From assembly GCA_022702545.1 (NCBI GenBank), contig JAHRBC010000007.1, forward strand, positions 2,046,001-2,110,000: a DNA stretch of 64,000 nucleotides, read 5' to 3'. This document shows positions 45,817 to 60,023 of this stretch, piece after piece. The position numbers were made by a program, and so were the translations under genes. Under the pieces are notes generated by a model. The model had not been told where the DNA came from. It saw only the letters and a list, made by a program, of their open reading frames with translations, and ran no database searches. The first letter of the stretch is position 1. Each line of letters begins with the position of its first letter. This DNA comes from Phycomyces nitens (taxonomy: Eukaryota > Mucoromycota > Mucoromycetes > Mucorales > Phycomycetaceae).

Positions 45817-46860
45817 CTACTTGCCAGAGTGCAATTGGCCATCCTACAATAAAAAATCATCTTGAGAAAAATATCTAGTCGATTTCTAAACCTACCTTTA
45901 TGGGACATGGCAGATTGACCTTGTCGCGAATAGTGAATGAAAATGGGACACTCAGGACACGAATCGTAGGTGTCAGGTCATAGATAATAACGATATTTTG
46001 TTTTGGACCACCCAAAAGACCACATTTACTTGATATGTCCATCAGCATTCTCTGGTCACTATCTTGTGCTGCATCATACTGGATGTGAAATGGAAACGTA
46101 AAGTTCGTAGTTCCCTGGGCATCAATCTTTAGTTTTTCAACAACACCTCCTCCAACCGGAATATCAGGAGAAGTAGGATAATAAGCCTAAAAATGACACG
46201 TTCAAGGTATCATAAATCAGAAAACAATCAGGGTCTAACCCCCTCCCTTACGACTGCCTTGATCGCTTCAAAGTATGCGCTCTCGATATTTGGGTTCACT
46301 ACTCCAATCTTGAGTCCGGTTCGAATCACAAACGATGGGCTATCAAGACTCTGCTCAAAAGAAGGAAGTCCGTTTGGATCTTCTGTTGGACCGTTGAACT
46401 GGATCACAGGCACCTTGAACATTGCTACCAAAACACCAGCTATGATGGACGCTCCAATGATGCACAGGAACAGAAAGCAGCATATCCATCGAGTCCAGGT
46501 AGGAAGACATCCAAGACAGCCACAACAACAGATCCGAGTACATGTTATGGGCTTTTTCTGTCGATCTATGAGTCGAATGCGATAAGATTGTTAAAAGGGA
46601 CCAGAGATGCCATTTGGATCCATAAAGGGCTCTTGCCGTTTTGAAGTTCGAACCTCTGGAGGGAGTCTCTGTTATCAACATATATATATATATATATATA
46701 TATTAGGAGAATTGTTCAGGAATACCAGAGTAGCTTACATATTATTATGCTGTGTGACACTAGGTGGACAATAATAGCGATACAATTGCTGCTTGTGGGG
46801 TATATCTTTGGGTTCAATTCGTCCTCCCTGGTGGTCTTCTGTCATCTGAGGCCCAAACAT
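45817..46860 (-). CDS. LEA14/NDR1-like (LEA_2) single-pass membrane protein
   Basis: Membrane-anchored protein with a C-terminal LEA_2-type beta-sandwich; known members act in stress tolerance, exact role here unknown. Minus strand. It starts at 46860, MFGPQMTEDHQGGRIEPKDI; exon 1 is 46739-46860. Exon 2 begins at 46668. After an internal junction that I could not settle (a GTCCCT donor, AG at about 46563, is the only frame-consistent option), a basic/Cys stretch (TCTRICCGCLGCLPT) precedes a transmembrane helix (WICCFLFLCIIGASIIAGVL), then VPVIQFNGPTEDPNGLPSFE. A GTAAGG intron follows KAV, then AYYPTSPDIPVGGGVVEKLK and FTFPFHIQYDAAQDSDQRML. The last exon (45817-45843) encodes DGQLHSGK. Divergent from TRA1. 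Confidence 0.68.
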
Positions 46861-47253
46861 CTTTACCAGCCTAAAAGACTTGTAAAATAGAGAGCTAGAG
46901 AGAAAGAGAAGAATTGAAAAAAAAGAGGGGGGGAGAGGGCTCTTGGGTCCAAACTAAAGAATAACTAGGGCTTGGATCATGATAACATTCTGCTGAACCC
47001 ATTTCTGCCCATGCAAGCTATTCATAGTCCGCTTTTGATCGTCACATCTCACGTGACCTCAAATTTTCCGAGTCAAACGGCTTTCCAGGACGACCTTTTT
47101 AAGTTTCCCTGTCTTGTGCGCGTTCCTTAGCTTTCTCACCTCGACCGTGCATTTTGCCCTTTATTTTTATCTTTTGTCCGACGTGGCAACGGTCTTCCAT
47201 CCTCATCAACAACACACAAGGGCCGCTGCCACTCTACCTCTTCTAGGACGACC
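46861..47253. promoter_or_regulatory. Shared spacer between divergent LEA_2-like and TRA1 genes
   Basis: A 393-bp spacer between two start codons on opposite strands, so both promoters lie here. It is more GC-balanced than other spacers and includes TTGATCGTCACATCTCACGTGACC (about 47035-47060) with a CACGTG E-box, plus TTCCGAGTCAAACGG. CACGTG is bound by bHLH factors such as Pho4/Cbf1 in fungi; whether it acts here is inference. Confidence 0.5.
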
Positions 47254-50200
47254 ATGACTACATTACAAGTCTACGCACACAGACTAAGCGATCCTAATCT
47301 GGGTAAGCCAACTGCGGACGATCGCCAGCCCAATGACCAATCTTCTAATATATCAATATAATATAGCAATCAGTCTAAAAGTGACAATTGCAAATGAGTT
47401 GCGTGATCAAGTCGAAGTCTTTCAGACTCTCGAGTACCCACGGTTCCTGTCAACTCTTATTCCAGTATTCTTGGACATTTTACAAAACGGCACACCAGTC
47501 TTTGTAAGCAATGCACCTGAACAGGTCAGTAATTCAGACTATAAATCGATCGACACACCAATTGAGCCATGATCTATAGAAATTGCGAAACATCATTCTC
47601 GAGATTATATTTCGATTGCCACAAACAGAAGCACTCAAAGACTTTGCGTCTGACATTTGCAAAACTCTAATGTACTTGATGCGAGTCGAGAACGAAGACA
47701 ACGCCGTGGTCTGCGTAAAGATTATCATTGATCTGCACAGGACTTTTAAGAATGTAGTTGAAGATCAAGTCCAGCCCTTTCTTGAGATTGTCCAAGAGAT
47801 ATTCTGTAACATGGAACAGACCGTAAAGGATGCTTTTGATGCTCCAAGCACACCAGCCGGGTCTGCAACAGTAGGTGTGTCTTGCCAATAGACCAACCTC
47901 TCATACATACATATATATTTTTTAATTTTTTTTAGCCTGGTCCCAACCCACTTTCTGCCACATCACCTCGGCCAATGTCCCCAGCAGCAGACGCACCCGA
48001 AACACCATCCAAAATACTCCCAAAGAGTCTCTTTAGTTTCAAGGTTCTGACCGAATGCCCAATCATCGTGGTTCTCTTGTTCCAGTCTCATAGACGACTG
48101 GCACAAGAGAACATTATGAAATTCCTACCTTTGATTTTTGAAGTAAGATCATCATTATCATTGTTGTTCTTTGGACCTGTGCCAACCAGTTACTGGAACC
48201 GGTATTAAACAATTGACTAGACATTGAGTCTACAAGCAAAGCCTCAGGTGGAGGCAGCCAATGCAGCTCGAGCAAAGGGAGAGGTGTTTGTGGGCGTCAG
48301 TCCAGAGATCAAGAACAGGAGTGTCTATTGTGACTTTATTGTTGCCCAGGTCAAGGTGAGCATTTGAAGAAATAATTGGCGTTTTTTTTGGTAGGCCCAT
48401 TTCTAACAACCTGCAATTATCAGACAATGTCCTTTTTGGCCTATATACTACGTAGCTATACTGCTCTTCTGAGACCATACCAGAATCAAATCCCCGATTT
48501 TGTATTGCGGCTCTTGCGTGAATGTCCACCCGAATCCTCAGGAACACGAAAGGTAAAAATTATTGTGCCTGTGAAATTGGAGCCCCGGATCATTAACCCG
48601 ACGGTTAGGAATTGCTTGTTGCGACCCGGCACATACTTTCGACCGAGCTGCGATCGTCTTTTGTCCCCAAAATTGATTTGCTGTTGAATGAAAAAGTACT
48701 GATAGGCACAGGCGTCACTTCCTATGAGTCCCTTAGGTAAAAATAACCTTTTGGTTTTGTGTGTATTTTTTTTAACCAACGCCCATACGCACAGACCCCT
48801 AGCCTATAGCATGCTGGCCGATCTCATTCACCATGTCCGATCCGAACTCACTCCAGCACAGCTTTCTCGAACGGTGTACATATATTCACGAAACCTCCAC
48901 GATGCCTCATTGGCCCCCAGTATCCAGACAATGTGCGGAAAGCTGCTGCTCAACCTAATGGACTGTATAATGAAAATAACCAACAAGGCCGAAGGTAAAG
49001 CAGCCATTCGATTGCACACCTAGATTTTGAAATAATAACAATAATAATAATCCTCTACTTGTCAACAGGCCGGGAGCTACTGATGCGGATACTCGACGCA
49101 TTTGCCAGCAAGTTTGCTGCATTGAATATCCAGTTTGACGCCTGTGTCAAGCATTATAAGAAAAAGAAGCAGCAGGCCGAGGACGAGAATGCTGTTGAAG
49201 AAGACGAGTTTAATTTCGATCGCTCAAGGTCCATTCACACCGCAGCCTTTTTACCAGACGCTGCCCAGGACGGCATAAAGGGTACAGATCTTATATTTCA
49301 GCACTCGAGATCTTCCAACTAACCATAGTTAATTAGACGGCAGGTTCCTCTTCAAGAATCTTGCCATTGGGTTGAAGCCTTTGTTTGTCGGCCTGAGATA
49401 CTGCAACCCACCACCCGGCCCCGATGTCAACCCACAGACCTACGCTCAGTTTGGCAGAGGATTCAGCCAAGATGATATTGAGATCTTCTTGAGAATGTTC
49501 AGAGAAGGTCTGATGTGTTTTGAATATTACAACGTCGACCACTATGCACCCGATGGCTCACCTCCTAACCACACCGCCGCAAACCAGACGGAGAAAAATG
49601 AGAGTTCGATAGGGTCCAATGAATTGACCCTTAAACTGGGAACACAGATACCCAATGAGAAGGAAATACTTGACCTCTTCTCGATCGTATTCACCCTTCT
49701 AGATCCTGCCGTGTTCCAAGAAATATTTGCATCCCAGATGGAATTCTTCTTCAACAGAATGCTCATCAACACTACCCTACTTCACATCGCACAATACTTT
49801 CTCTTCAATGACATCACATCTCAAGGGTTTGTGGGGATCCTTATTCGCTTCCTGGTCGATCGAATTGATCGTCTTGGAGAAGAAGACATGCATTATTCAG
49901 CAGTCATGCTCCATCTCTTCCGACTGGCTTTTATGGCTGTCAACTTGTTCCCAGATACTAATGAGGCTATCTTGCAGCCCTATTTGAGCAACCTGGTTAT
50001 GGGTTGTTTCAAACTGGCTACCAAAGCAAAGGAACCTGCAAACTACTTTTTGTTATTGAGAGCCTTGTTCAAGAGTATCGGAGGAGGTCGATTTGAATTG
50101 CTCTACAAGGAAGTTTCCCCATTATTACAGGTCCTTCTCGAGAATCTCAATTCCCTTTTGACTCTTGCACACAAGCCAGAGATGCGCAACCTATTTGTTG

Positions 50201-53200
50201 AGCTTTGTTTGGCTGTCCCTGTTCGTCTGAGTACATTGCTTCCGTATCTACCATACCTGATGCGTCCACTGGTCATTGCTCTTCAGGCTGATCAAGAACT
50301 CGTCTCTCAAGGTCTTCGAACAATGGAGCTTTGCAATGACAACCTAAACCCAGAGTTTCTGGACCATATCATGGCCCCTGTCATGAAGGAACTCATGGAT
50401 GCTCTCTGGAGCCATCTCAAACCACTACCTTACAATCAGCAACACAGTCATACAGCCATGAAGATTCTTGGTAAGCTTGGTGGACGCAACCGACGCATGC
50501 TCAAGAGTCCCCCGAAGCTGGCCTTCAACCAAAGGATCGATAGTGGAGTATCGGTTGAAGTCATATTTGACCCTAGCACCACCCCACACACCCTCTCACT
50601 CGACAAATCACTCGAGGTCGCAGTCCGTACCCTCGAGCAGACCGATGTTGACCTGTTCTACAAGAAGCATGCATACGAATTCCTAAAGGCCAACATTGCA
50701 CTCATGCTTGAACTCGAAGACGGACCAGACGACTTGGCCCAATCTCTTTGTCAGCGGATTAAGCAGCAGCTGGTAAGCAGCGGTTTGCTAAGATCAGACA
50801 AGCCCAAGGAAAAACCATTGTCTGAAGGAGACAACACAGTGGTCGGTACAGCCTTGAAGGAGAATGGCATGAAGCCAAAACGTCTTTCTGGAAGTGGCTA
50901 CACAAAGTACCTCTCCAAGCGTGTCGCTCAAGAAGATGCCCTTCGTACCATTCTCGTTTCAATCATGAGGGCCTCGACGATCCCTGAGCTGACCGATGAT
51001 GCCTGGCCATTTTTCCGCAACATTTGCCGTCATTTCACCCTGCTACACATTGGGGAAGCCATGGAGGCAAAGGAGAGTGGGAATAAGCCTCTTTCGGATA
51101 TGATGGATGAACGTCTGTCCGTACAAAACCTCAATACAACTCTTTTGGTAGAGGCAATTGTCAAGGTCATTGCATCCGAAGACTTGAGACTTCGCAAGAG
51201 AGCTGAAGAAGCTCTTCAGATTTGCTTCCAGACTGCGTCGAGCGTCATGGGTGGAAAAGAGCATGTCTGGCACTTGCCTATTTTCCGCGTGTTTGCTTCC
51301 CAGTTCTGTTCCTGTTGCTACAAGCAAGAATGGTACAAGAAGCGTGGTGGCTGTCTTGGTATCTCCATCATGAGCTCCCAACTCGACATGGGTACTCGTT
51401 GGATGCGTGAACATGAACTTGATTTTATTCGCTCTCTACTGTTCGTCCTCAAGGATGCTGCTCCAGAAATGGCCAATGTCAATACAGCAGAGGCCACTCA
51501 AACCCTGTCGCATGTTCTCAAGGTCTGCAACCGACCCGAAGATGATGAGTCTCCAGAAATCCAGCAAAAGTTCCAGAACCTTATTGCTCTCTTGCTTAGC
51601 GAGCTATCAAACTCCAATAGCACAGTACGCGAGACCATTCAATCTTCTTTCCAGCTCTTGGCCGATTTGACTGGAAATGAAGTTACCGAGCTCTTGACTC
51701 CCGTAAGAGAGCGCCTGGTGGCTCCAATCTTTGCAAAACCACTGCGCGCCCTACCATTTGCTATGCAGATTGGACATATTGATGCAATCACCTATTGCTT
51801 AACACTTCGCCCACCGTTTTTGGAGTTCAATGATGAGCTGATCAGACTACTTCACGAGGCTCTTGCACTTGCCGATGCCGAGGATCAGGCTCTAGTGAGT
51901 CGTAGTTCGCAGTACAAGAACGCAAACTCTCTTATGAACCTGCGTATCGTATGCATCAAACTCTTGTCTGCTGCAATGGCATGCTCGGATTTTTCCAGTC
52001 AGCGCCAAACCCACACGCGTGCTCGTATCATTCAAGTCTTCTTCAAGTCACTCTACTCAAAGTCTGCCGAAGTTGTCGAGGCTGCTCACAGAGGTCTTAA
52101 GCAAGTCCTTGCTCAACAGCACAAACTGCCCAAAGAACTCTTGCAGCAAGGATTGCGACCAATTCTTACCACTCTGTCCAACCACAGGACTCTGAATGTA
52201 GCCGGACTGGAAGGTCTTGCACGTCTCTTGGAGCTCTTGACAAACTACTTTAAAGTCGAGATCGGTAAGAAGCTCTTGGACCATTTGAAACAATGGGCCG
52301 AGCCAAAGGTTCTTCAAGAAGCTGCTGGTAAATCCTTGAGCGAAAACCATGAAGTCAAGATCATCGTGGCCATCCTCAACATCTTCCATCTTTTGCCGGC
52401 AGCAGCTCATATATTTCTGGACGATCTCGTCACAGTCGTGCTGGATATGGAAGAACACCTGCGACGAACTATATCGAGTCCTTTTAGGCCAAACTTGATA
52501 AAGTATCTCAATAGATATCCAACAGAAACAATCAAGTACTTTTATGAGAGGCTCAATAATCCTCGCTGCAGCCGCCTTTTTGTCGATATCCTAAGCACCG
52601 AGAGTGCATCTCAGCTGCGTGATGAAGTTGCAAAGCAATCCACAGAGCTGATCCACCGGACGTTCCAAGTAGCCGACAGTTTTTCTATGCATTACCAAGG
52701 CGTCTTGATTGTACGTGAAATTGTCATGTATGATCCAAACTGGCTGGCTTCTCAACCCCAAGTTATGGATTGTCTTCTCAATCTCTGGAGATCATCTACC
52801 CGTTTCGAAAGAATGAAGAAAGAGGATGTTCAGGGTACACTTGTCACGCGTGAATCTCTTTATCTGGCCCGCATCTTTATTACCCATCTGAAATCTCACC
52901 CAGACGACATTGACTTGATCTTTGAGCTCGTTTCCATGTTCGCCCAAGATTCTGCGGTCGACCTTTCTTTCTTGAGGGCCTATTTCTTGGAAGACGTGGC
53001 ACTAAAGTATACTCCTGCAAGAAAGCGCAAGTTGCTTGATGTCTTTTTACAGCGTTATTCAGATACCTCTATTTCGTCTTATCTCAAGATGATGACCCTG
53101 CGCCATGTAATCAACCCATCACTCTTGGTAGCTCTGGTGCGCAAGGACAATGGACCTGTCGAGATCTTTGATGCCAAGATACTAGAGCAACTTGAGGTCA

Positions 53201-56200
53201 AGGTCTGGGCATTCTTCGTACCCGAGACTTCAGAAGAAAACCAATACACTGAGGATTCTCTTCGGATAGAGATGCTCCAAATGACAGCAATGCTCATCCA
53301 GTATGCCCCCCAACTTTTAACAGATCTACGCAAAGAAGTCATTAAGTTTGGCTGGAATCACCTTCGTCTGGAAGACGCGACGAGTAAACAGGCTGCGTAT
53401 GTACTTATATCCCGTTTTATTGCTACATATGAAAGTCCAAGCAAGATCGCAATCCAGATTTATGCTGCTCTTTTACGGGCTCACTTGTCAGAAGCTCGTG
53501 TACTGGTCAAACAAGCCCTTGACATCCTTGCACCTGTTCTTCCTAAACGAGTGCCCTTGCAGGGAGTAGAGAGGATGCCGACTTGGGTCCGACTCACGCG
53601 CAAGGTGGTTGTTGAAGATAACCACAGTATTTCTCAGCTTGTCAATGTTTATCAACTATTGGTACGCCACCCGGATCTCTTTTACGACTACCGTGAACAC
53701 TTTTTGCCTCAAATCGTCAATGCACTTCCTAAGCTGGGGCTACTTCCAAATGCAACACCAGAGCACAAGCTACTCACAGTCGAACTGGCAGAACTTATTC
53801 TCAGGTGGGAGAAGGCACGTCTTTCTGCTCATAATCCTGAACAAGAACCAGGGACCCAATCACCAGAAAAACGAAAGGCGGATACCCAGATGGATGGTCC
53901 ACGAAAGAAGTCTCAAGTCGAAGATGCGACTGGAGAACTAAAGAGTATGTCTCTAGAGACATTGCCAACAGGAAAAGACTATGTACCTAGTCTGACTCTG
54001 CGTGAGAACCTGACAGGATATCTTGTTCGCCTGGCCTGTGCTCTTTATATTGCAACCGATCAAATCCAACGCAGACTAGTTCAGCGTACAATTGATTTGA
54101 TCAGAGAATTACTTACTCCTACATTATGGTCTGATGTTCATGTCAAATTCTCTCACCTTGAACGAACTCTGACTGTCAAGGATATGACAGAGATGCTATT
54201 GCCAAGTGTCTGTAGCGCACTCGAGATCCTTACCATTGACATCAACCACAAGCCTTCCGAATGGTTTATCGTTAATATGAACCAGCTCTATCGTCTTTTG
54301 GAGAATAGCATAAAGTCTGACCATTCAAGAATTCAAACGGCTCTCTACCCTGCACTTGTTCGCATCTTCAAGGCTATCCACGAAACAACTCGGGCAGACA
54401 GTGCCGAGCAAGAAGCACAGACATCTGATGTGGCAGGATTTGTTTCCTTGGTTGACTCTATCATCACAGATGGCATCACCAATCTGAACAATACGTTTGC
54501 TGTCCTTAAACTTCTCCAAGCCGCCTGCAGTAGTAGAAGTGAGCATCTGGATCCCTTTGTGCCTGGCCTGATCAAGATGCTCCAAAAGTTAACCAAGGAG
54601 CACACGGTTCCTTCCCATGTGTCATCTACGGTCGGGTATGACTCTCATGTCAACCTCTTGATCATTGGTCTCAATCTACTCCGTAAACGTATTTCGCACT
54701 TGGGTGACCAGCGTCGTTGGTTCTTGACTTGTATGATCCAGCTTATTGAAAAGTCTCCAGACGTCCAACTTTTGAGAGCAATTTTGGAAATGATTAGCGA
54801 ATGGACCTTGAGTAAGACAGAGACCTTCCCGACCATCAAAGAAAAGGCCGGAATGCTCGTGAAGATGATGACTTTTGAAGGCCGTGGAGACCCCAAACTC
54901 ACCGAAGATTTCCTCAAGCTTGTGATTGAGATCTATAGCGATCCCAACTTTGCTCGATCCGAGCTTACTGTACGTCTTGAACAAGCATTCTTGCTCGGAA
55001 CCCGCAGTGAGAACCCTCAGATCAGAACAGAGTTTATGAGAGTGTTTGACCGCAGTGTAGGCCGATCTCTTTACAGCCGCCTAAACTATATCCTTGGAGT
55101 CCAGAACTGGGATTTCCTGTCCAATACTTTTTGGCTTCACCAAGCGCTTGATCTGTTACTGGGAGTCGTAAAGGTCAATACACGTGTGTCATCTCCACAT
55201 GCTCTAAAGGTAAAATCGATCCGCAACATTGTCAGTCCTGAAGAATCCGGAGACACAGAAGTGCCTTCTACTGTCAATGATTTGATCGAAAGCCATCAAG
55301 AATTCTTGAAAGAATTGCGAGACTATGACATGAATAATTTGGTTGGTTCTTCTCGTCAACTACAATACCTTGATGCCGACACAACATTTAACCTTTGGGT
55401 CGAACTTTTCCCCATGTGCTGGTCTACCCTGACTAGTACAGAGCGACATGACCTGACCAAGGTCATCATTAACTTGCTGTCCAAGGACTACCACAACAAA
55501 CAGACAGAGAAGAGGCCCAATGTGATCCAGGCTCTTTTGACTGGTATTGCGCGCACCACTGTCATCATTAAACTGCCTCCCCACTTGGTAAAGTATCTTG
55601 GAAAGGCGCATAATGCTTGGCATACTGCAATTGAGATTCTCCAGCAAACCGCCACAACCGGAAGAGTTGCAGAGTCCTCTAAGGATGATCAGAACAACAG
55701 AGAACGTACTCTTGATGCACTGGCAGACATGTACTCTAGTCTGAGCGAGCAAGACATGTTTTATGGATTGTGGAGACGAAGGAGCACCTACAGCGAAACT
55801 AATGTAGCAGTGTCGTGTGAGCAGAGTGGTATGTGGATGCAGGCCCAAAACATGTACGAGAATGCCCAGATCAAGGCGCGCAGTGGAGTGCTTCCGTTCA
55901 CGGAATCAGAATACATGCTATGGGAAGACCACTGGATTGCTTGTACCCAAAAGTTGCAACAATGGGATATCCTGACAGATTTGGCCAAGCATGACGGAAA
56001 TATAAACCTTTTGCTTGAGTGTGCCTGGCGTCTGTCTGACTGGACAGCTGAACGCGAACTCCTTGAACAGTCTTTACAACAAGAAGCCGATACACCCACC
56101 CCGCGCCACAAGGTGTTCCAGGGATTCCTTTCTCTCATCAAGTCACACACAAGCGAGGAGAGGCTGGTTGAATTCACTCGTATCTGTGAAGAAGGTGTGC

Positions 56201-59200
56201 AGCTATCGTTACGAAAATGGCATTCTTTGCCACCAATTGTATCCCAAAGTCACTTGCCCTTACTTCAGATATTCCAGCAGTATCTTGAACTTCAAGAAGC
56301 CAGTAAGATATTCGAGAGTCTGGCCAACACAACCGCCCAAAACCTTGAACAGCAATCAGCAGAACTGAGAACCATCCTGTGTACATGGCGCGAGAGACTA
56401 CCAAATACATGGGATGATATCAACGTATGGAGCGACCTCGTAGCTTGGAGACAGCATATATTCAGCGCAATCAACCGGACCTACCTTCCCTTGATCCCTT
56501 TGCTTCAACCCCAGCATGGACCAGCAAACTCTGGAAGCGGAAACTCATTTGCTTATCGAGGGTATCATGAAACAGCCTGGATCATCAATAGATTTGCTCA
56601 TGTGGCCCGAAAGCATCAGCTCTACGATGTCTGTATCAATTATCTCACAAAGATCTACACATTACCAAATATCGAAATCCAAGAGGCTTTCTTAAAGTTG
56701 CGCGAACAAGCCAAATGCTACTACCAGAATCAATCTGAAATGACAGCCGGATTAGATGTGATCAATAACACCAATTTGATGTATTTCACCAACCACCAAA
56801 AGGCCGAATTCTTTACCCTAAAGGGAATGTTCCTTGCAAAGTTAAACCAGAGCAACGAAGCAAATGAAGCGTTTGTAAATGCTGTGCAGATCGAACTTTC
56901 TTTATCCCGCGCGTGGGCAGAATGGGGTCGTTACAATGACAGGAGGTTCAAAGAACTTCCCAAAGATCTTAGCTGGGCCAATAACGCAGTCAGTTGTTAT
57001 TTGCAGGCCGCAGGTATTTACAAGAATGCAAAGGCCCGAAAGTACCTTTTGCGTGTCCTCTGGCTACTCAGTCTAGATGATCAGAGTGGAACGATTTCGC
57101 GTGCCTTTGATGGCTACAAGGGAGATTGGCCAGTGTGGTATTGGATTACTTTCATTCCACAGCTCTTGACCGCCTTGCAACACAAGGAAGCTAGACACGC
57201 CCGTGCAATTTTGATTCGTATTGCCAAGCAGTATCCTCAGGTAAAAATAAAGGAAAGAAAACCGTGAATAACTCTTTTGTTTTTGTTTTGTTTTTAAAAA
57301 TAAAATAAACAGGCTCTGCATTTTCAACTGCGTACTGCAAAAGAGGATGTAATGAAGCGTATGGCAACCCCTGCCAATCCAACTGCCGATACACATGGAC
57401 AAGGAAGTTCGACTGGTGGAGAACAAACAAGCGAATCGGCAGCATCCACGACAACTGCTGCAAAGAACAATGATGGAGGACAGGTCAAGGTCAAAGAAGA
57501 ACCAGGTAGATATATTTTGAGAAATGCAACAAGTTTCGGTATACTAAGTATTTTATAGAAGAAGCGGAACAAAAGGGCAACCAGGCCAAGACGGACTCTA
57601 TGGATGTTGATGCGCCAGAGTCAGACAGTTCTTCTAGAGCCAGAAGTGCTTCAGAGACCGTAAAGAATGAAGATGTTGTAATGCGTGAGTTTAAATCTGA
57701 AGACACAAAGATGAAGGACGAAGATACAATTATGGGGGTAAATATAACGATAGCATCGAGTCTGTTAATCTGCATCTTATTTACTGATCCATTTACTACT
57801 TTAACAGGAGGCCAATGTATCCAGACCTAATGAGCAAAAGAATATCCCTGACCAAAGCCAATCTCAAGCAGGTCATAATACATCTAATGTACCCGGCTCA
57901 GCAGCAGCAGCGCCTGGAATGACACCCAACACAACACCAGGAGGAGGTCCTGGGGGAGTACCTGGGGTAATGCCTGGAGTAGCACCTGGATCTGCACCTG
58001 GACTCTCCAAGGGTCCCCTTCCCTCTAATCTGAGCATGAGTTCACTGGCATCTCATCCATTGGATGACATTATGGCAATGCTAAAGACTGGATATCCTTT
58101 GCTTGCTCTTTCGATGGAAACCATGGTTGATCAGATCCAGCTTAAATTCAAACCTCAGGCTGATGAAGACATGTACAGATTGGTCGTCGCACTCTATAAC
58201 GAAGGTGCACAGGTAGGAATTGATTGATTGTAAATGTATTTAGGGCCAATTACTAATTATTATTATTATTATTATTATTTGGAAAACAATAGCAATTGTT
58301 GAATCGATTGACTAATCCCGGAGATGCACTCCAGCTCACCCAGGCTACCTCGTCAAACATTGTACGGTTCTCTGATAATCTGTATCCTGGACATATGAAG
58401 ACAGCTTTTGTAAACGATTTTGCAAAAACAAAACTGAATCTGGAAGAGTATGTTGCCAGACTTCGTTTGTGGCGTGACAAATTTGAGGCCATGTTGGACG
58501 CTCGACCAAGGAAGCAAAAACTCGAGGCCTCTTCTAGCTATCTTGCTGAATTCCACCACTCCCGATTCGATGATGTAGAAATCCCTGGCCAATACCTTTT
58601 GGTAAGAACATTTACAACAAGTATTCCAGCTACTGACACTCATCTGTAATAGTTAAAAGACAATGCCAACGACTTTTTGCGTATTGATCGATTCTTGCCC
58701 GAGGTCGAAGTTGTTCGAAACTATGGAAATTGTTACAGAAGGTTGACTATCCGAGGTAATGACGGCACACTCCATCCGTTTGTTATACAGAACCCAGCTG
58801 CCCGCCAGTTCCGCCGTGAAGAAAGGTTAATGCAGCTGTTCCGTATCTTGAACAGCGTTTTGGAGAGACGAAAGGAAAGCCGGATGAGAAATCTTTCTTT
58901 CCATCTTCCTGCAATCGTGCCCCTTGCTCCCAATGTACGCATGGTTCAAGATGATCCATCATACTGCACACTCTATGACATTTATGAAGACCATTGCGAC
59001 GAGGTTCATATGCACAAAGATGATCCTTTGGTATATTTCGTCGAGAAGTTTAAAAACAATGTAAACGCAAAGAAGGATGTAAGTTGAGAAATCAAGGATC
59101 ATAGACAAAGGATGTTTATAAGAACCACCAATAGGTTTTGAATCAAAAAACCGAACTTCTAAACCTGAGAATGGAGATTAATGACGAGATTGCAAACACA

Positions 59201-60023
59201 ATGGTTCCTTCTAATATCTTGAGCAAGGTAAGAGACAATAAGCATTTCAAGCACAGTGTTTTCTGACTGATATTTCATTTTCAGTATATGTTGAATACAA
59301 TGGACTCTTATACCGATTATTGGATGTTGCGCAAACAATTCACATCACAATATGCCACTGCCACCTTCATGACATACATCTTCAGTGTTGGACATCGCAC
59401 ACCTCACAAAATTGCTATATCGCGCAGTACAGGAAATGTTCAGATGACTGAGCTTTTGCCAGGTAAACATACTAGCAAACTTTTGATGGCAATAATGCCT
59501 AGTTTGCTAAATAATGGCTCTTCTAGGTTGGAACCAAGCCAATCCTATGTTTGGTAATGGTGAAGCTATTCCATTCCGGTTTACGCCCAATATTCAAGAG
59601 TTCATCACACCGGTTGGAATCGAGGGGCTGTTCACTAGTTGCCTCATGGCCACTGCTCGCAGTCTCACCGAGCCAGAGCTCGAGTTAGACCAATACTTGA
59701 GTTTGTTTGTCAGAGATGAGTTAGTCACCTGGCACATGGCCAACCACAGATCTGTTACTGATACCCAATTCCGCGAGAGAGTCAATTCTAATGTATTGCA
59801 AATAATGGCAAAGGCCCAATTCTTGTCGTGCAAGGCAGAGCGAGAAAATGTAAGGACATATACGCATAAAAATCAAGCACAGAATACTAACCTTGGGTTT
59901 CTATGAACTTAGACCATTAATGCCAACAAGCCAACAAATCAAAATGTCATTGATTTGATTTCACAGGCAAGTAACCCACAAAAGATGGCACAAATGGAAT
60001 GTACTTGGATGCCTTGGCTATAA
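47254..60023 (+). CDS. TRA1: TRA1/TRRAP, PIKK-family pseudokinase of SAGA and NuA4
   Basis: Scaffold that contacts transcription activators for the SAGA and NuA4 histone acetyltransferase complexes. I place about 19 exons: 47254-47302, 47367-47524, 47580 onward, several short ones to 49280, one of about 7.9 kb (49336-57240), then 57313 onward to 59912-60023; roughly 3,870 residues, as in human TRRAP (3,859). Most of the protein is HEAT/TPR solenoid. The FAT region includes [17 protein letters not shown] and [16 protein letters not shown] low-complexity linker ([20 protein letters not shown]) precedes the kinase-like domain. The catalytic loop reads [20 protein letters not shown] where true PIKKs have GDRH and DFG, so it is a pseudokinase. 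FATC-like end: TWMPWL. The big exon is flanked by intron-rich ends. Confidence 0.97.

Noticed and set aside
55360..56177. Long minus-strand frames opposite TRA1
   Set aside because: Antisense shadows of a conserved exon.
59969..59975. GC donor (CAG/GCAAGT) in the last TRA1 exon
   Set aside because: Reading straight through gives [22 protein letters not shown], the expected TRRAP-type end, so no intron is needed.
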